From contig JBCBSU010000001.1 of assembly GCA_039818985.1 (NCBI GenBank), positions 2,072,367-2,136,366 on the forward strand: a stretch of DNA of 64,000 nt, read 5' to 3'. Positions 34,443-42,324 of this stretch are shown here, piece after piece; position 1 is the stretch's first letter; the number at the start of each line of letters is the position of its first letter. The translations under genes and the position numbers were made by a program. The notes beneath the pieces are model-generated. The model ran no database searches. It saw nothing but the letters and a program-made list of their open reading frames with translations, and was not told the DNA's origin. This DNA is from Pseudomonadota bacterium (GTDB lineage: Bacteria > Pseudomonadota > Alphaproteobacteria > Sphingomonadales > Sphingomonadaceae).

Positions 34443-34740
34443 GGCGCTATATGGGTTCAGGACAAGCTACCAGTGCCCGGATTAGCTGGCTCGTTGAAAG
34501 CGAGCGTCCCGGCCTTTACCTCTTCGATTGTCGTCAGCTCGACCAGTTCGGGTCGACGCCATGGCAGGCGTTGACGGGCTTCGTCTTCGCCAAGCACTGC
34601 GGATTTGTCGGCCATAATTCGCTCCCTATTCAAAAAGATAATCCAATCGATCTCGAGCAAGTCCGCGCAGGCTATCGTTTACCCATGCAATTTATTCGGG
34701 TTTGGCGGCCCCTTTCCGGTGATCGAAAGAAAAAACACAC
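34443..34740. repeat. Tandem duplication, unit 1 (distal copy)
   Basis: The partner of 34108-34400, containing the intact peptide gene 34457-34615 and its upstream region. The conserved upstream block on the minus strand includes TTATCT about 25 bp before the start codon, which could be a -10 element. Similarity fades beyond about 34740. Confidence 0.75.
34457..34615 (-). CDS. Candidate lasso-type RiPP precursor peptide, copy 1
   Basis: 52 residues from the ATG at 34615, with AGGGAGCG just upstream. The leader is charged and ends with RLPWRRPELVELTTIEEVKA; the W-x-x-P-x-L corresponds to the Y-x-x-P-x-L leader motif bound by the lasso-peptide recognition protein. The putative core, GTLAFNEPANPGTGSLS, starts 12 residues after the motif Leu, the spacing seen in lasso leaders, and has Gly1 with Glu7 as a possible ring-forming pair. 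The usual Thr at -2 is replaced by Lys, which weakens the case. The gene precedes copy 2 and the cyclase-like gene on the same strand. Recognition is by pattern only. Confidence 0.65.
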   Translation of the reverse strand: MADKSAVLGEDEARQRLPWRRPELVELTTIEEVKAGTLAFNEPANPGTGSLS

Positions 34741-34915
34741 TCATTCCGAACAACAGATTATTTGTGCATTTTTATCAGCAGGAGGCAGTATTGCAAGCGG
34801 GAATGCTTTGTCCGGTAATGCGTCAGGCAGGATCGCTGCGTGGGGCAGCAGGCGAGAAATCTTGGCACGGCCTATTTGACTGGTCTATTCCTGCCTTACA
34901 GTGCAAGGAGCAAAG

Positions 34916-36100
34916 ATGATGATTAGAACGCGGTTGTTATTTCCAACCTCCATGGGGCTCGCCCTGCTGTCGCTGGCCACTGCCTGCAAACCGGTCGATC
35001 TCGAAAAGCGGGAGACCGAAGCCAATGCCATCGCGATTCCCGAGCCGCGCGCCAATGTGCTGACCGACCGCTTCGCGACCTTCGCGCTCGCCTGTGTGCA
35101 CAAGCAATATCCCAACAAGATCAGCCATGTACTCGACAGCGATGCCGATGTCGGCGAACCACGCGATCTGTACCCCGCCTTTTATGGCTGCTTTGACTGG
35201 CACAGCTCGGTGCATGGACACTGGCTGCTGGTGCGCATTCTCAAGACCGATCCCGACAGCCCTGGCGGCGAGGCCCAAAATAACCAGGAAATGCGCGAGG
35301 CGATAATCGCCGCGCTCGATCGCAGCTTCACCGAGGAAAACATCGCCGGTGAACTGGTCTATTACCAAGGCGAGGATCGCGGCAGCTTCGAGCGGCCCTA
35401 TGGCATTGCCTGGTATCTGCAGCTCGTCGCCGAGCTGCATGAAAGCGATGACCCCAAGTTACAGGAATATCGCCAGACACTGGCACCGCTGGAGGACGCG
35501 ATTGTCGCGCAGATCATGCAGTGGCTGCCCAAGCTCGCCTATCCGATCCGGCTCGGCACCCATAACCAGACCGCCTTCGCATTCGGCCTGATGCTCGACT
35601 ATGCCCGCACCGTCGAGAACAGCGCGCTGGAACAAGCGCTGATCGACAAGGCGCTGGAATTCCATAAGGATGATGCCAATTGCCCGCTTGCCTATGAGCC
35701 ATCGGGTGAAGATTTCCTTTCCCCCTGCCTGATGGAGGCGGACCTGATGCGCCGGGTAATGCCTCAGGCGGATTATAGCGCATGGCTCAGCCGCTTCCTG
35801 CCTACCATCCCCACAGACGGTTCTGCCGGCTGGCTCACCCCCGGCGTGGTGCGCGATGCCAGCGATGGCAAGCTGGTGCATCTCGATGGCGTCAATCTGT
35901 CGCGCGCATGGGCGCTGGAGGGCATTGGCTCGGCGCTTGCCGATGATGACCCGCGCATCCCCGCACTGCTCGCCGCTGCCAAGGTGCACAAGGACACCGG
36001 TATCGCCGCCGTCAGCGAAGAGCATTATTCGGGCAGCCACTGGCTCGCCAGCTTCGCCACCTATCTCGAAACCAAGCGGGGTATCAGCACGGCGCAATAG
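34916..36100 (+). CDS. DUF2891 family protein, probable lipoprotein
   Basis: 394 residues from the ATG at 34916, which has AAGGAG 6 bp upstream; a GTG at 34901 and an ATG at 34919 are alternatives. The N-terminus is a signal sequence ending LATAC, a weak lipobox, so it may be lipid-anchored. The body matches DUF2891: YGCFDWHSSVHGHWLL, then FERPYGIAWYLQL and THNQTAFAF, an alpha-toroid-like layout with conserved His and Asp. No reaction is established for the family. It is divergent from the RiPP-like locus and 28 bp upstream of the superoxide dismutase gene. Confidence 0.86.
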   Translation: MMIRTRLLFPTSMGLALLSLATACKPVDLEKRETEANAIAIPEPRANVLTDRFATFALACVHKQYPNKISHVLDSDADVGEPRDLYPAFYGCFDWHSSVHGHWLLVRILKTDPDSPGGEAQNNQEMREAIIAALDRSFTEENIAGELVYYQGEDRGSFERPYGIAWYLQLVAELHESDDPKLQEYRQTLAPLEDAIVAQIMQWLPKLAYPIRLGTHNQTAFAFGLMLDYARTVENSALEQALIDKALEFHKDDANCPLAYEPSGEDFLSPCLMEADLMRRVMPQADYSAWLSRFLPTIPTDGSAGWLTPGVVRDASDGKLVHLDGVNLSRAWALEGIGSALADDDPRIPALLAAAKVHKDTGIAAVSEEHYSGSHWLASFATYLETKRGISTAQ

Positions 36101-36128
36101 CAGAGTGATCTATAGCAAGGAGAGAGCC

Positions 36129-36854
36129 ATGACGCAGATAACCCGGCGCGACGCCATCAGCACCGTTTCGGCAGGCATTGCCGGAGCCGCCATCATCCCC
36201 GCGGCATCAACCGCTGCTATAGCGCAACCACAACCGCTTGCAGCTCCGGCTTTTGCCGCAAAGTACAGCCCACAACCGCTGCCATTCGACCCGAAAAAAC
36301 TGACCGGGTTGTCGGAGAATCTGATCACATCGCACTGGCAGAATAATTATCAGGGCTCGGTGCGCGCGCTCAACACCATCGAGGGCAAGCTGGCAGAGGC
36401 GATGCAAGACGCAGACTTCCCCGCTCTTGTCTATGGTGGCCTCAAGCGTGAGGAACTGCACCGCACCGGGTCGGTCATCCTGCATGAATATTATTTCGGT
36501 GCACTGGGTGGCGATGGACGTCCCGCCGGATCGGTGGTTGAGGCAATCGCCGCCAGCTTTGGCAGTTTCGATATGTGGGCCAGCGAATTTCACCGCACCG
36601 CATTGTCACTCTCGGGCGGTTCGGGCTGGGCCATTCTCGGCTATAACAGCTATACAAAAAGCCTGCACAACTACTGGGCCTGGGACCATATGCACGGGGC
36701 TGCAACCAGCATGCCCTTAATCACGCTCGATATGTATGAGCACAGCTATCACATGGATTATGGCACCGCGACCGGGCGCTATATCGATGCGTTCATGGCC
36801 AATCTTGATTGGCAGGTTATCGATGCCCGCTACACGAAAGTAGCCATCGACTAG
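36129..36854 (+). CDS. Tat-exported Fe/Mn superoxide dismutase family protein
   Basis: 241 residues from the ATG at 36129, with AGGAGAG upstream. The first 37 residues are a twin-arginine signal (TRRDAISTVSAGIAGAAII), unlike cytoplasmic SodB. The four metal ligands can be assigned: His in SHWQNNY, His in VILHEYYF, and Asp and His in LDMYEHSYHMDY. The usual His-His pair of the first site is His-Trp, and the Asn-His of the second is Leu-His, so activity may be altered. It would act on superoxide in the periplasm. Probably co-transcribed with the DUF2891 gene. Confidence 0.9.
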   Translation: MTQITRRDAISTVSAGIAGAAIIPAASTAAIAQPQPLAAPAFAAKYSPQPLPFDPKKLTGLSENLITSHWQNNYQGSVRALNTIEGKLAEAMQDADFPALVYGGLKREELHRTGSVILHEYYFGALGGDGRPAGSVVEAIAASFGSFDMWASEFHRTALSLSGGSGWAILGYNSYTKSLHNYWAWDHMHGAATSMPLITLDMYEHSYHMDYGTATGRYIDAFMANLDWQVIDARYTKVAID

Positions 36855-37143
36855 GCCAGTACGGATTCAGCTAATGATTGAGACGCTCCTGATCGCGCAC
36901 AGCGTCAAAAACGGCACGGACATTTTGCAGATCCGGCAATAACCGGCTCCGGAGAGCGCCGGGTACATGTGTGGTCATGGGAAAGGCCGGGGATATCGAC
37001 GCTGCCCCCAAACACGAAGTAGCGATGAGTTGGGCCATGGCATCAGCGGCAATTGGCTCAGGCACGCGGCAGGATCGCTTCGCGCTGAGCTGGAGCCGGA
37101 CTATCGCCGACTTTAGCCGTTGCACTGCGCGCCAACGCCCGTA
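36855..37143. other. Intergenic region upstream of the AI-2E-type permease
   Basis: About 290 bp. An 84-codon frame on the minus strand (36871-37125) has no ribosome-binding site, composition or motif that supports it. No terminator with a T-tract was seen. Likely holds the promoter of the permease gene. Confidence 0.5.
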
Positions 37144-38313
37144 ATGATGCCAGCAATGAAGCAGAGCAGACTGAGTACGATTTTCTTCTCGCTGGGGCTG
37201 GCGATATTGATTGGCTGGCTGCTGTTTATCGGGCGTGACCTCATCCTGCCGATCGTCACCGCCATCATCATGGTGCAGATATTCTTCGCCGCGCGCATGG
37301 CCATCGGCCGCGTGCCCGGCCTGCGCCGCAGCCCGTTATGGATGCGCACCATCGTGCTGCTGTTCGGGATACTCGGGCTGGTCTATGCCGTCAGCTGGCT
37401 GCTGATCGTCAATCTGGAGACGCTCATCCCCAGCCTGCCGCAATATGAGGCCAATCTGCAGAACCTGTTCAACCAGTGGTTTGCCGCGCCGACCGAACCG
37501 CCGCCACCGATGGAGACCGATGACCTGATGGAGGCGCCCGAAGCGATTATCGAGCGCGGCCAGGATGCGGCCCGGCTGGCCTTTCGCGATGCGGTGTACA
37601 GCTTTTTCGACACCATCGACATTCCCGCGCTGTCGCAATCGGTACTGTCATCGCTCGGCAGCTTTGGCGGCTTCGTGTTCATCACCGTGCTGTATGCAGG
37701 CTTCCTGACGACCGAGATTCGCGGTTTCAAGGACAAGGTCTGCGCCGCTTTCGGTTCCGACCAGCGGGCCAATACCACGCTTGATATCGTGGCCCAGATC
37801 AACCTCAATATCGGGCGCTATCTCGCCACCAAGTCGCTGATCAACATCCTGCTCGGCCTGGTCTGCCTGATCATCATGCTGCTTTTCGGGCTGGAATTCG
37901 CCATCCTCTGGGCGATTATCATCGGCCTGCTCAACTATATCCCCTATATCGGCTCGATTGTCGGCGTCGCTTTTCCGGCGCTGTTTGCCGTGGCCCAGTT
38001 CGGCAATCTGACCACGCCGCTGATCATCACCGGGCTGCTCACCGCGGCGCAGACGATCATCGGCAATGTCGTCGAACCCAGGATGATCGGCAAGTCGCTC
38101 AATCTCAGCGCTTTTTCCATCATGCTGGTGCTGTCCTTCTGGACCGCCATATGGGGCATTCCCGGCGCGATATTGGCGGTACCGTTCACCACCATCATGA
38201 TGCTGGTACTGGCCGAATGGCCGGCGACCCGGCCAATCGCCGCGCTGCTCTCCGAGGATGGCCGCCAATATGCCCCGCGGCCCGAGCCCGAGGCGGTCCC
38301 GGCAACCGAATGA
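37144..38313 (+). CDS. AI-2E family transporter
   Basis: About 389 residues; the N-terminus is uncertain because Met codons at 37144, 37147 and 37156 are all possible and none has a strong ribosome-binding site. Eight membrane helices are expected: three at the N-terminus, a soluble segment with PTEPPPPMETDDLMEAP, then five more including GLLNYIPYIGSIVGVAFPAL, the most conserved part of the family. Members export varied small molecules or sodium; the autoinducer role of the name applies to few. Runs towards argE with a 51-bp gap. Confidence 0.9.
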   Translation: MMPAMKQSRLSTIFFSLGLAILIGWLLFIGRDLILPIVTAIIMVQIFFAARMAIGRVPGLRRSPLWMRTIVLLFGILGLVYAVSWLLIVNLETLIPSLPQYEANLQNLFNQWFAAPTEPPPPMETDDLMEAPEAIIERGQDAARLAFRDAVYSFFDTIDIPALSQSVLSSLGSFGGFVFITVLYAGFLTTEIRGFKDKVCAAFGSDQRANTTLDIVAQINLNIGRYLATKSLINILLGLVCLIIMLLFGLEFAILWAIIIGLLNYIPYIGSIVGVAFPALFAVAQFGNLTTPLIITGLLTAAQTIIGNVVEPRMIGKSLNLSAFSIMLVLSFWTAIWGIPGAILAVPFTTIMMLVLAEWPATRPIAALLSEDGRQYAPRPEPEAVPATE

Positions 38314-38364
38314 GACAGGCAGTAACAGCACAGATGTGACAATCGCGCCGCAACGCGTTAGGCC

Positions 38365-39594
38365 ATGGATATGACTGCCGCACCTTCCTCCGACCTGCTC
38401 GCTTCCGCGCTCGCCATCCTCGAAAAGCTGATCAGCTTTGACACCACCTCGCGCGGCTCCAATCTGGAGCTGATCGCCTGGGTAGAGGATTATCTGGCGG
38501 GGCATGGCGTCAGCGCCAGCCGCGTCGCCAATGTGCCCGGCGAGGATGGCGTCAAAAAGGCCAATCTCTTCGCCACGATCGGCCCCGATGTTCCCGGCGG
38601 CGTGATCCTCTCTGGCCATAGCGATGTTGTGCCAGTGGATGGCCAGCCCTGGACCAGCGATCCATGGACGGTGACGCCTCGCGCAGTCGAGGGCCCAAAT
38701 GGTAAGGAACATCGCCTTTATGGCCGCGGCACATCGGATATGAAGGGCTTTATCGCCGTCGCGCTCGCTGCCGTGCCGCTGTTCGTCAAAGCCAGCAAGC
38801 CCGTCCATCTCGCGATCAGCTATGATGAGGAAGTCGGCTGTCAGGGCGCGCCCGCAATGATCACCCGAATGGCCGAGACCATTCCGCCGCCGCTCTGCGC
38901 GATTATAGGCGAGCCCAGCCTGATGCAACCGATCAGCGGACATAAGGGCATCAATGTCTATGAGGTCATCGTCACCGGCAAGGAGGCGCATAGCAGCCTG
39001 CCGCATCTCGGCGTTTCGGCCACCATGGTCGCAGTCGATCTGATGGCGGAACTGCGCGAACTGGCGCTGACGCTTGAGGCCAATCCGCCTGCAGGCTCCG
39101 GCTTTGTCCCGCCGCATGCGACGCTAACCATCGGCACGATTCAGGGCGGCACCGCGTCCAACATATTGGCGCGCGAATGTCGCTTCACCTTTGATCTGCG
39201 CTGCCCGCCGGGTGTCGATGCCGAGGAGGTGCTGGTCCCCTTCCGCGCCGACATAGCCCGCGCCGACGCCGCGATCGGCGCCCACTGCGACACATGCGGC
39301 GTCACACTCACCCGGATGGCCAATGTCCCGCCGCTGGCACCGACAGAACACAACCCCGCCGAGGCTCTCGCCCGCAACCTCAGCCCTGCGGTAAAACCCG
39401 GCGACAATAGCCCCGCCGGCCAGGTCTCCTACGCCGCCGAGGCCGGCCAGTTCCAGCAAGCCGGCTTCCCCACCATAATCTGCGGCCCCGGCTCGATAGA
39501 ACAGGCGCACCAGCCGGATGAGTGGATCGCAGTCGAACAAATGGCGCAGGGGGTGGTGTTTATGGAACGATTGGCGGTGGAGTTGGGGGCTTAA
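38365..39594 (+). CDS. argE: Acetylornithine deacetylase
   Basis: 409 residues, M20 metallopeptidase family. The two-zinc site is visible: SGHSDVVPVDG (His, Asp), GRGTSDMKGF (bridging Asp) and DEEVGCQGAP (catalytic Glu pair). The dimerisation domain starts near GHKGINVYEVIVTG. The distal His is in IEQAHQPDEWI. It removes the acetyl group from N-acetylornithine in arginine synthesis. Alternative: another M20 amidohydrolase. The length and the GHKG segment favour ArgE. Followed by a repeat element at 39626. Confidence 0.87.
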   Translation: MDMTAAPSSDLLASALAILEKLISFDTTSRGSNLELIAWVEDYLAGHGVSASRVANVPGEDGVKKANLFATIGPDVPGGVILSGHSDVVPVDGQPWTSDPWTVTPRAVEGPNGKEHRLYGRGTSDMKGFIAVALAAVPLFVKASKPVHLAISYDEEVGCQGAPAMITRMAETIPPPLCAIIGEPSLMQPISGHKGINVYEVIVTGKEAHSSLPHLGVSATMVAVDLMAELRELALTLEANPPAGSGFVPPHATLTIGTIQGGTASNILARECRFTFDLRCPPGVDAEEVLVPFRADIARADAAIGAHCDTCGVTLTRMANVPPLAPTEHNPAEALARNLSPAVKPGDNSPAGQVSYAAEAGQFQQAGFPTIICGPGSIEQAHQPDEWIAVEQMAQGVVFMERLAVELGA

Positions 39595-39625
39595 AGCGCG
39601 CGTCCTAACGCATTTTATTTAGGAC

Positions 39626-39710
39626 CGTCATTGCGAGGAGCGAAGCGACGCGGCAATCCAGAGCACAGCGCTCCAACGCCCTGGATTGCTTCGCTGTGCT
39701 CGCAATGACG
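39626..39710. repeat. Interspersed palindromic repeat, copy A1
   Basis: Starts CGTCATTGCGAGGAGCGAAG and ends with the complementary CTCGCAATGACG; a middle segment CAATCCAG pairs with CTGGATTG. The whole 85-bp element folds into one long hairpin. A second copy is at 43602-43684 with a different loop. It lies between argE and the broken methyltransferase gene. Confidence 0.9.
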
Positions 39711-39729
39711 GCAATGATTGTACTTGGCA

Positions 39730-41321
39730 TTATAAAAGCTTGCCCTGCTGCTTTTCCTCGCGTTTGGCTTTTTTGAAGGTGGACGGGTCAACCCAGGGAA
39801 TATCGGGGCGCTTGTTCTGGAACAATTCGGCCAGGGTGATGATCTGTAGCCGAGCATGGCTGCGCCCAGTCGTTGGGTTTTCCCACCGGCCAACGCTGGC
39901 AGCATCGCGTTCCATCGCACGGGTCGGCAGTTGCGCTGTAATCAATACGCCAATCGGCGCGCCCTCGCGCTCGATCACCTGCGCCAGCCGCCCAACATCC
40001 TTGACCCCGGTGCTACCACCCTTGATCTCGACAATCGCCTTTTCGGTCTTTTTACCATCGGGCTTGAAATATATAATCCCGTCAATTCCACCATCGGGAC
40101 CTTTGCGGCCTCCTTTCCAAGGGACAGCATCGACTACGGACAGCGCCCAAAGCTCAAATTGATGCTTATCGCGTTTGGCCAAGTCTTCTGCCGAAGCCAG
40201 CGATTGTGGACGACCGACGACGTCGAAACTGATTTCGGGGAAAGCGTCCTTCATCCGCTTTTCGATCAGCCCGATTGCGAGATGGGTGACATCGATACCG
40301 ACCCATGACCTCCCCAACTTCTGCGCTGCATGCACTGCTGTGCCGCAGCCGCAAAAGGGATCGAGCACTACATCACCTTCATTCGACGAGGCGGCGATAA
40401 TGCGTTCGAGTAGGGCGAGCGGTTTCTGGGTTGGGTAGCCGAGGCGTTCTTGGGATTGCCCCTGTAATGGCCTGATATTCTCCCAAATAGTATCTACGGG
40501 ATTCCCATCCTGTTCATCAAGATACCGCTTTTGTGCAGGAACAGCGCCAGGCTTAGCCTGAATTACAATGCCATCTTCATAAGCCTTTTGCATTCTTTCG
40601 CGTGTCCATCTCCAGACACGGGTTACACCTAGAAATTCATATGTCAGGTTAGGCCTATTCTTATTTGGATTGGTTAAGTCTGAGAGGCGGTAACGTCTGC
40701 CAGTTTCTGCCTCTTCGTATTTGTAGAATTTTGCAACATATTCTGGATCATGTTCCTCGAAAGGCTGATTCCACTTCCACTCGTCAGACTTTGTGACCTC
40801 AATATCACGTCATGATTTCTGGCGAAGCGTGTGAAAGCTAAGCTCTTTGCGTTTTGACGCCGCCAAATTATTTCATTACCAAAATTTGTGGCCCCAAACA
40901 CCCCATCGAGCAGCAACTTCAGGTAATGGCTCGCGGTCGGGTCACAGTGAAGATAGAGGCTGCCCGTCTCTTTAAGCACCCTATGCAGTTCAATTAGCCT
41001 TACAGCCATCATAGCCAGATAGGCCATCATGTCATTTTCACCGAGAAAGTTGCGCATCGCACGCAGCAGTTCGAACGCCTGCGCATTGCCCGAGCGCATA
41101 ACATCGTCAAACGCCTCTTCAGCAGTATCATTCCAGTGCCAAGTATCTTCAAACGCCTCGATTTGTGCGTCACTGTCCTTACCAGTGGGCGACTTGAACA
41201 AGATATTGTAATTGGCGTTAGAATTGAATGGTGGATCGAGATAGATGAGGTCAACGCTTTCATCAGCGATATGCTCACGCAACACATGCAGATTGTCACC
41301 ATAATAGAGCGTGTTGGTCAT
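39730..41321 (-). pseudogene. Frameshifted DNA methyltransferase fused to a nuclease-like domain
   Basis: Two frames, 41321-40674 and 39730 up to about 40800, together give one protein of about 530 residues if one base is restored near 40795. The N-terminal part has the methyltransferase catalytic motif LDPPFNSNANYN (29-32 for DPPF). The second part has YPTQKPLALLERI and the SAM-binding DPFCGCGTAVHAA (about 322-326), the motif order of beta-class N6-adenine/N4-cytosine enzymes. The C-terminus carries a possible PD-(D/E)xK nuclease core: GGIDG (Asp414) and VEIKGG (Glu432, Lys434), Mrr-like. The region is more AT-rich than its neighbours, suggesting transfer. The frameshift may be real or a sequencing error. 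Confidence 0.8.
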
Positions 41322-41401
41322 CGCCTTCCCCTTTTGCAAAGGTCTATTCGCAAAGCAAAACAATGCCAAGCCATTAGATCAAAGCGAGAAGGTGCAGCCT
41401 C

Positions 41402-41920
41402 CTAAAACCGCACCCCCACCGTAACCCCATAAATCACCGCATCCGGGCCTTCGGAAAAGTCATAGGACACGGTCGGCGCGATGACCCAGTCGCCGATATC
41501 GATCTCATAGAGCAGGCCGGTGCGGGCGATGAAGAAGGTCTCGCCCTCGGCCCATTCGACGCCGGGGCCGATTTGCAGCACAAAGCCCGGTTGCAGATGG
41601 ATATCCATCACCGCCAGCAATGTGGTCGCGTCGACCGCGCCCTCGGCACGCTCGGCAACAAAGCCGATGCCCAGCCGCTCGCTAAGTTCATACTCATAAT
41701 CCACGCCATAGGTGATCGCCGTCTCGCCATCCTCCACCAGCGTCGTGGCGCCGAGGATCAGCGACAGATGGTGCCGGGTCTCGCGCTCTTCCGCGCTTTC
41801 GGTGGTCTGGGCCAGCGCCATCTGCGGCAGCGCGGCGCAGGCCAGAGCCGATAACAATGCCACGCCGCGCATAGAGCCTGACTTGACCCGCCCGGACCGT
41901 ATATATCCCCGCTTTCGCAT
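41402..41920 (-). CDS. Probable small outer-membrane beta-barrel protein
   Basis: 172 residues from the ATG at 41920, preceded by GGGGGGAG. A signal peptide with a long basic start (MRKRGYIRSGRVKSGS) ends near ALAQT. The mature part alternates short strands (LSLILGATTLVEDGE, AITYGVDYEYEL, FVLQIGPGVEWAEG) and ends VTVGVRF, the C-terminal Phe typical of outer-membrane barrels. No specific family recognised. It stands alone, next to the methyltransferase remnant. Confidence 0.7.
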   Translation of the reverse strand: MRKRGYIRSGRVKSGSMRGVALLSALACAALPQMALAQTTESAEERETRHHLSLILGATTLVEDGETAITYGVDYEYELSERLGIGFVAERAEGAVDATTLLAVMDIHLQPGFVLQIGPGVEWAEGETFFIARTGLLYEIDIGDWVIAPTVSYDFSEGPDAVIYGVTVGVRF

Positions 41921-42324
41921 AACCACTCCCCCCTTTCAGGATGCAGTATAGACTGTCTGGGACGCCTTGTAGCGCTTGATACGCAGCCGGAATAAGCGCG
42001 CGGAGGGAGTGAAGCGTTGATAGCGATCTGTCCTACACCGCCGTGCCGGCACTATAATCGCGGCATGATGGATTTGCCGGTCATCGCCACCCATAATGCC
42101 TGTTTTTGCGCCCTGTCCCAAGTGTCACCTACACGGGCTTTTAGCCGAAAAAGCGCATTATTTCAGCTATATGGGGGTGCTCCCCTGATGGTGACAGCCT
42201 GTCACCCTGTGTCACCTTCAGGGCCGATTCGGACCTATTGGCCCAGGCGTAGCAATGGCGGCGCGGCAGCGGCGGATTCCCCGGCGTCGTTGCCGCCTCC
42301 GATGGCGCGTGATATTATTGTTCC
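41921..42324. other. 404-bp region without a supported gene
   Basis: Contains a group of TGTCACC half-sites (listed separately) and a small GGGGTGCTCCCC hairpin near 42174-42185. A 123-codon frame at 42017-42388 overlaps the desaturase gene and shows no coding character. It is probably the regulatory region of the desaturase gene at 42325. Confidence 0.6.
42123..42216. promoter_or_regulatory. Cluster of TGTCACC half-sites upstream of a desaturase gene
   Basis: TGTCACC occurs at 42123-42129, 42200-42206 and 42210-42216, and its complement GGTGACA at 42190-42196. The last-named and the second form an inverted repeat with a 3-bp spacer (GGTGACA-GCC-TGTCACC). Such a group is a possible operator; no known regulator can be matched with confidence. 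Confidence 0.35.

Noticed and set aside
36871-37125. 84-codon frame on the minus strand between the dismutase and the permease gene
   Set aside because: No ribosome-binding site, no recognisable motif, and amino acid composition like a shadow frame.
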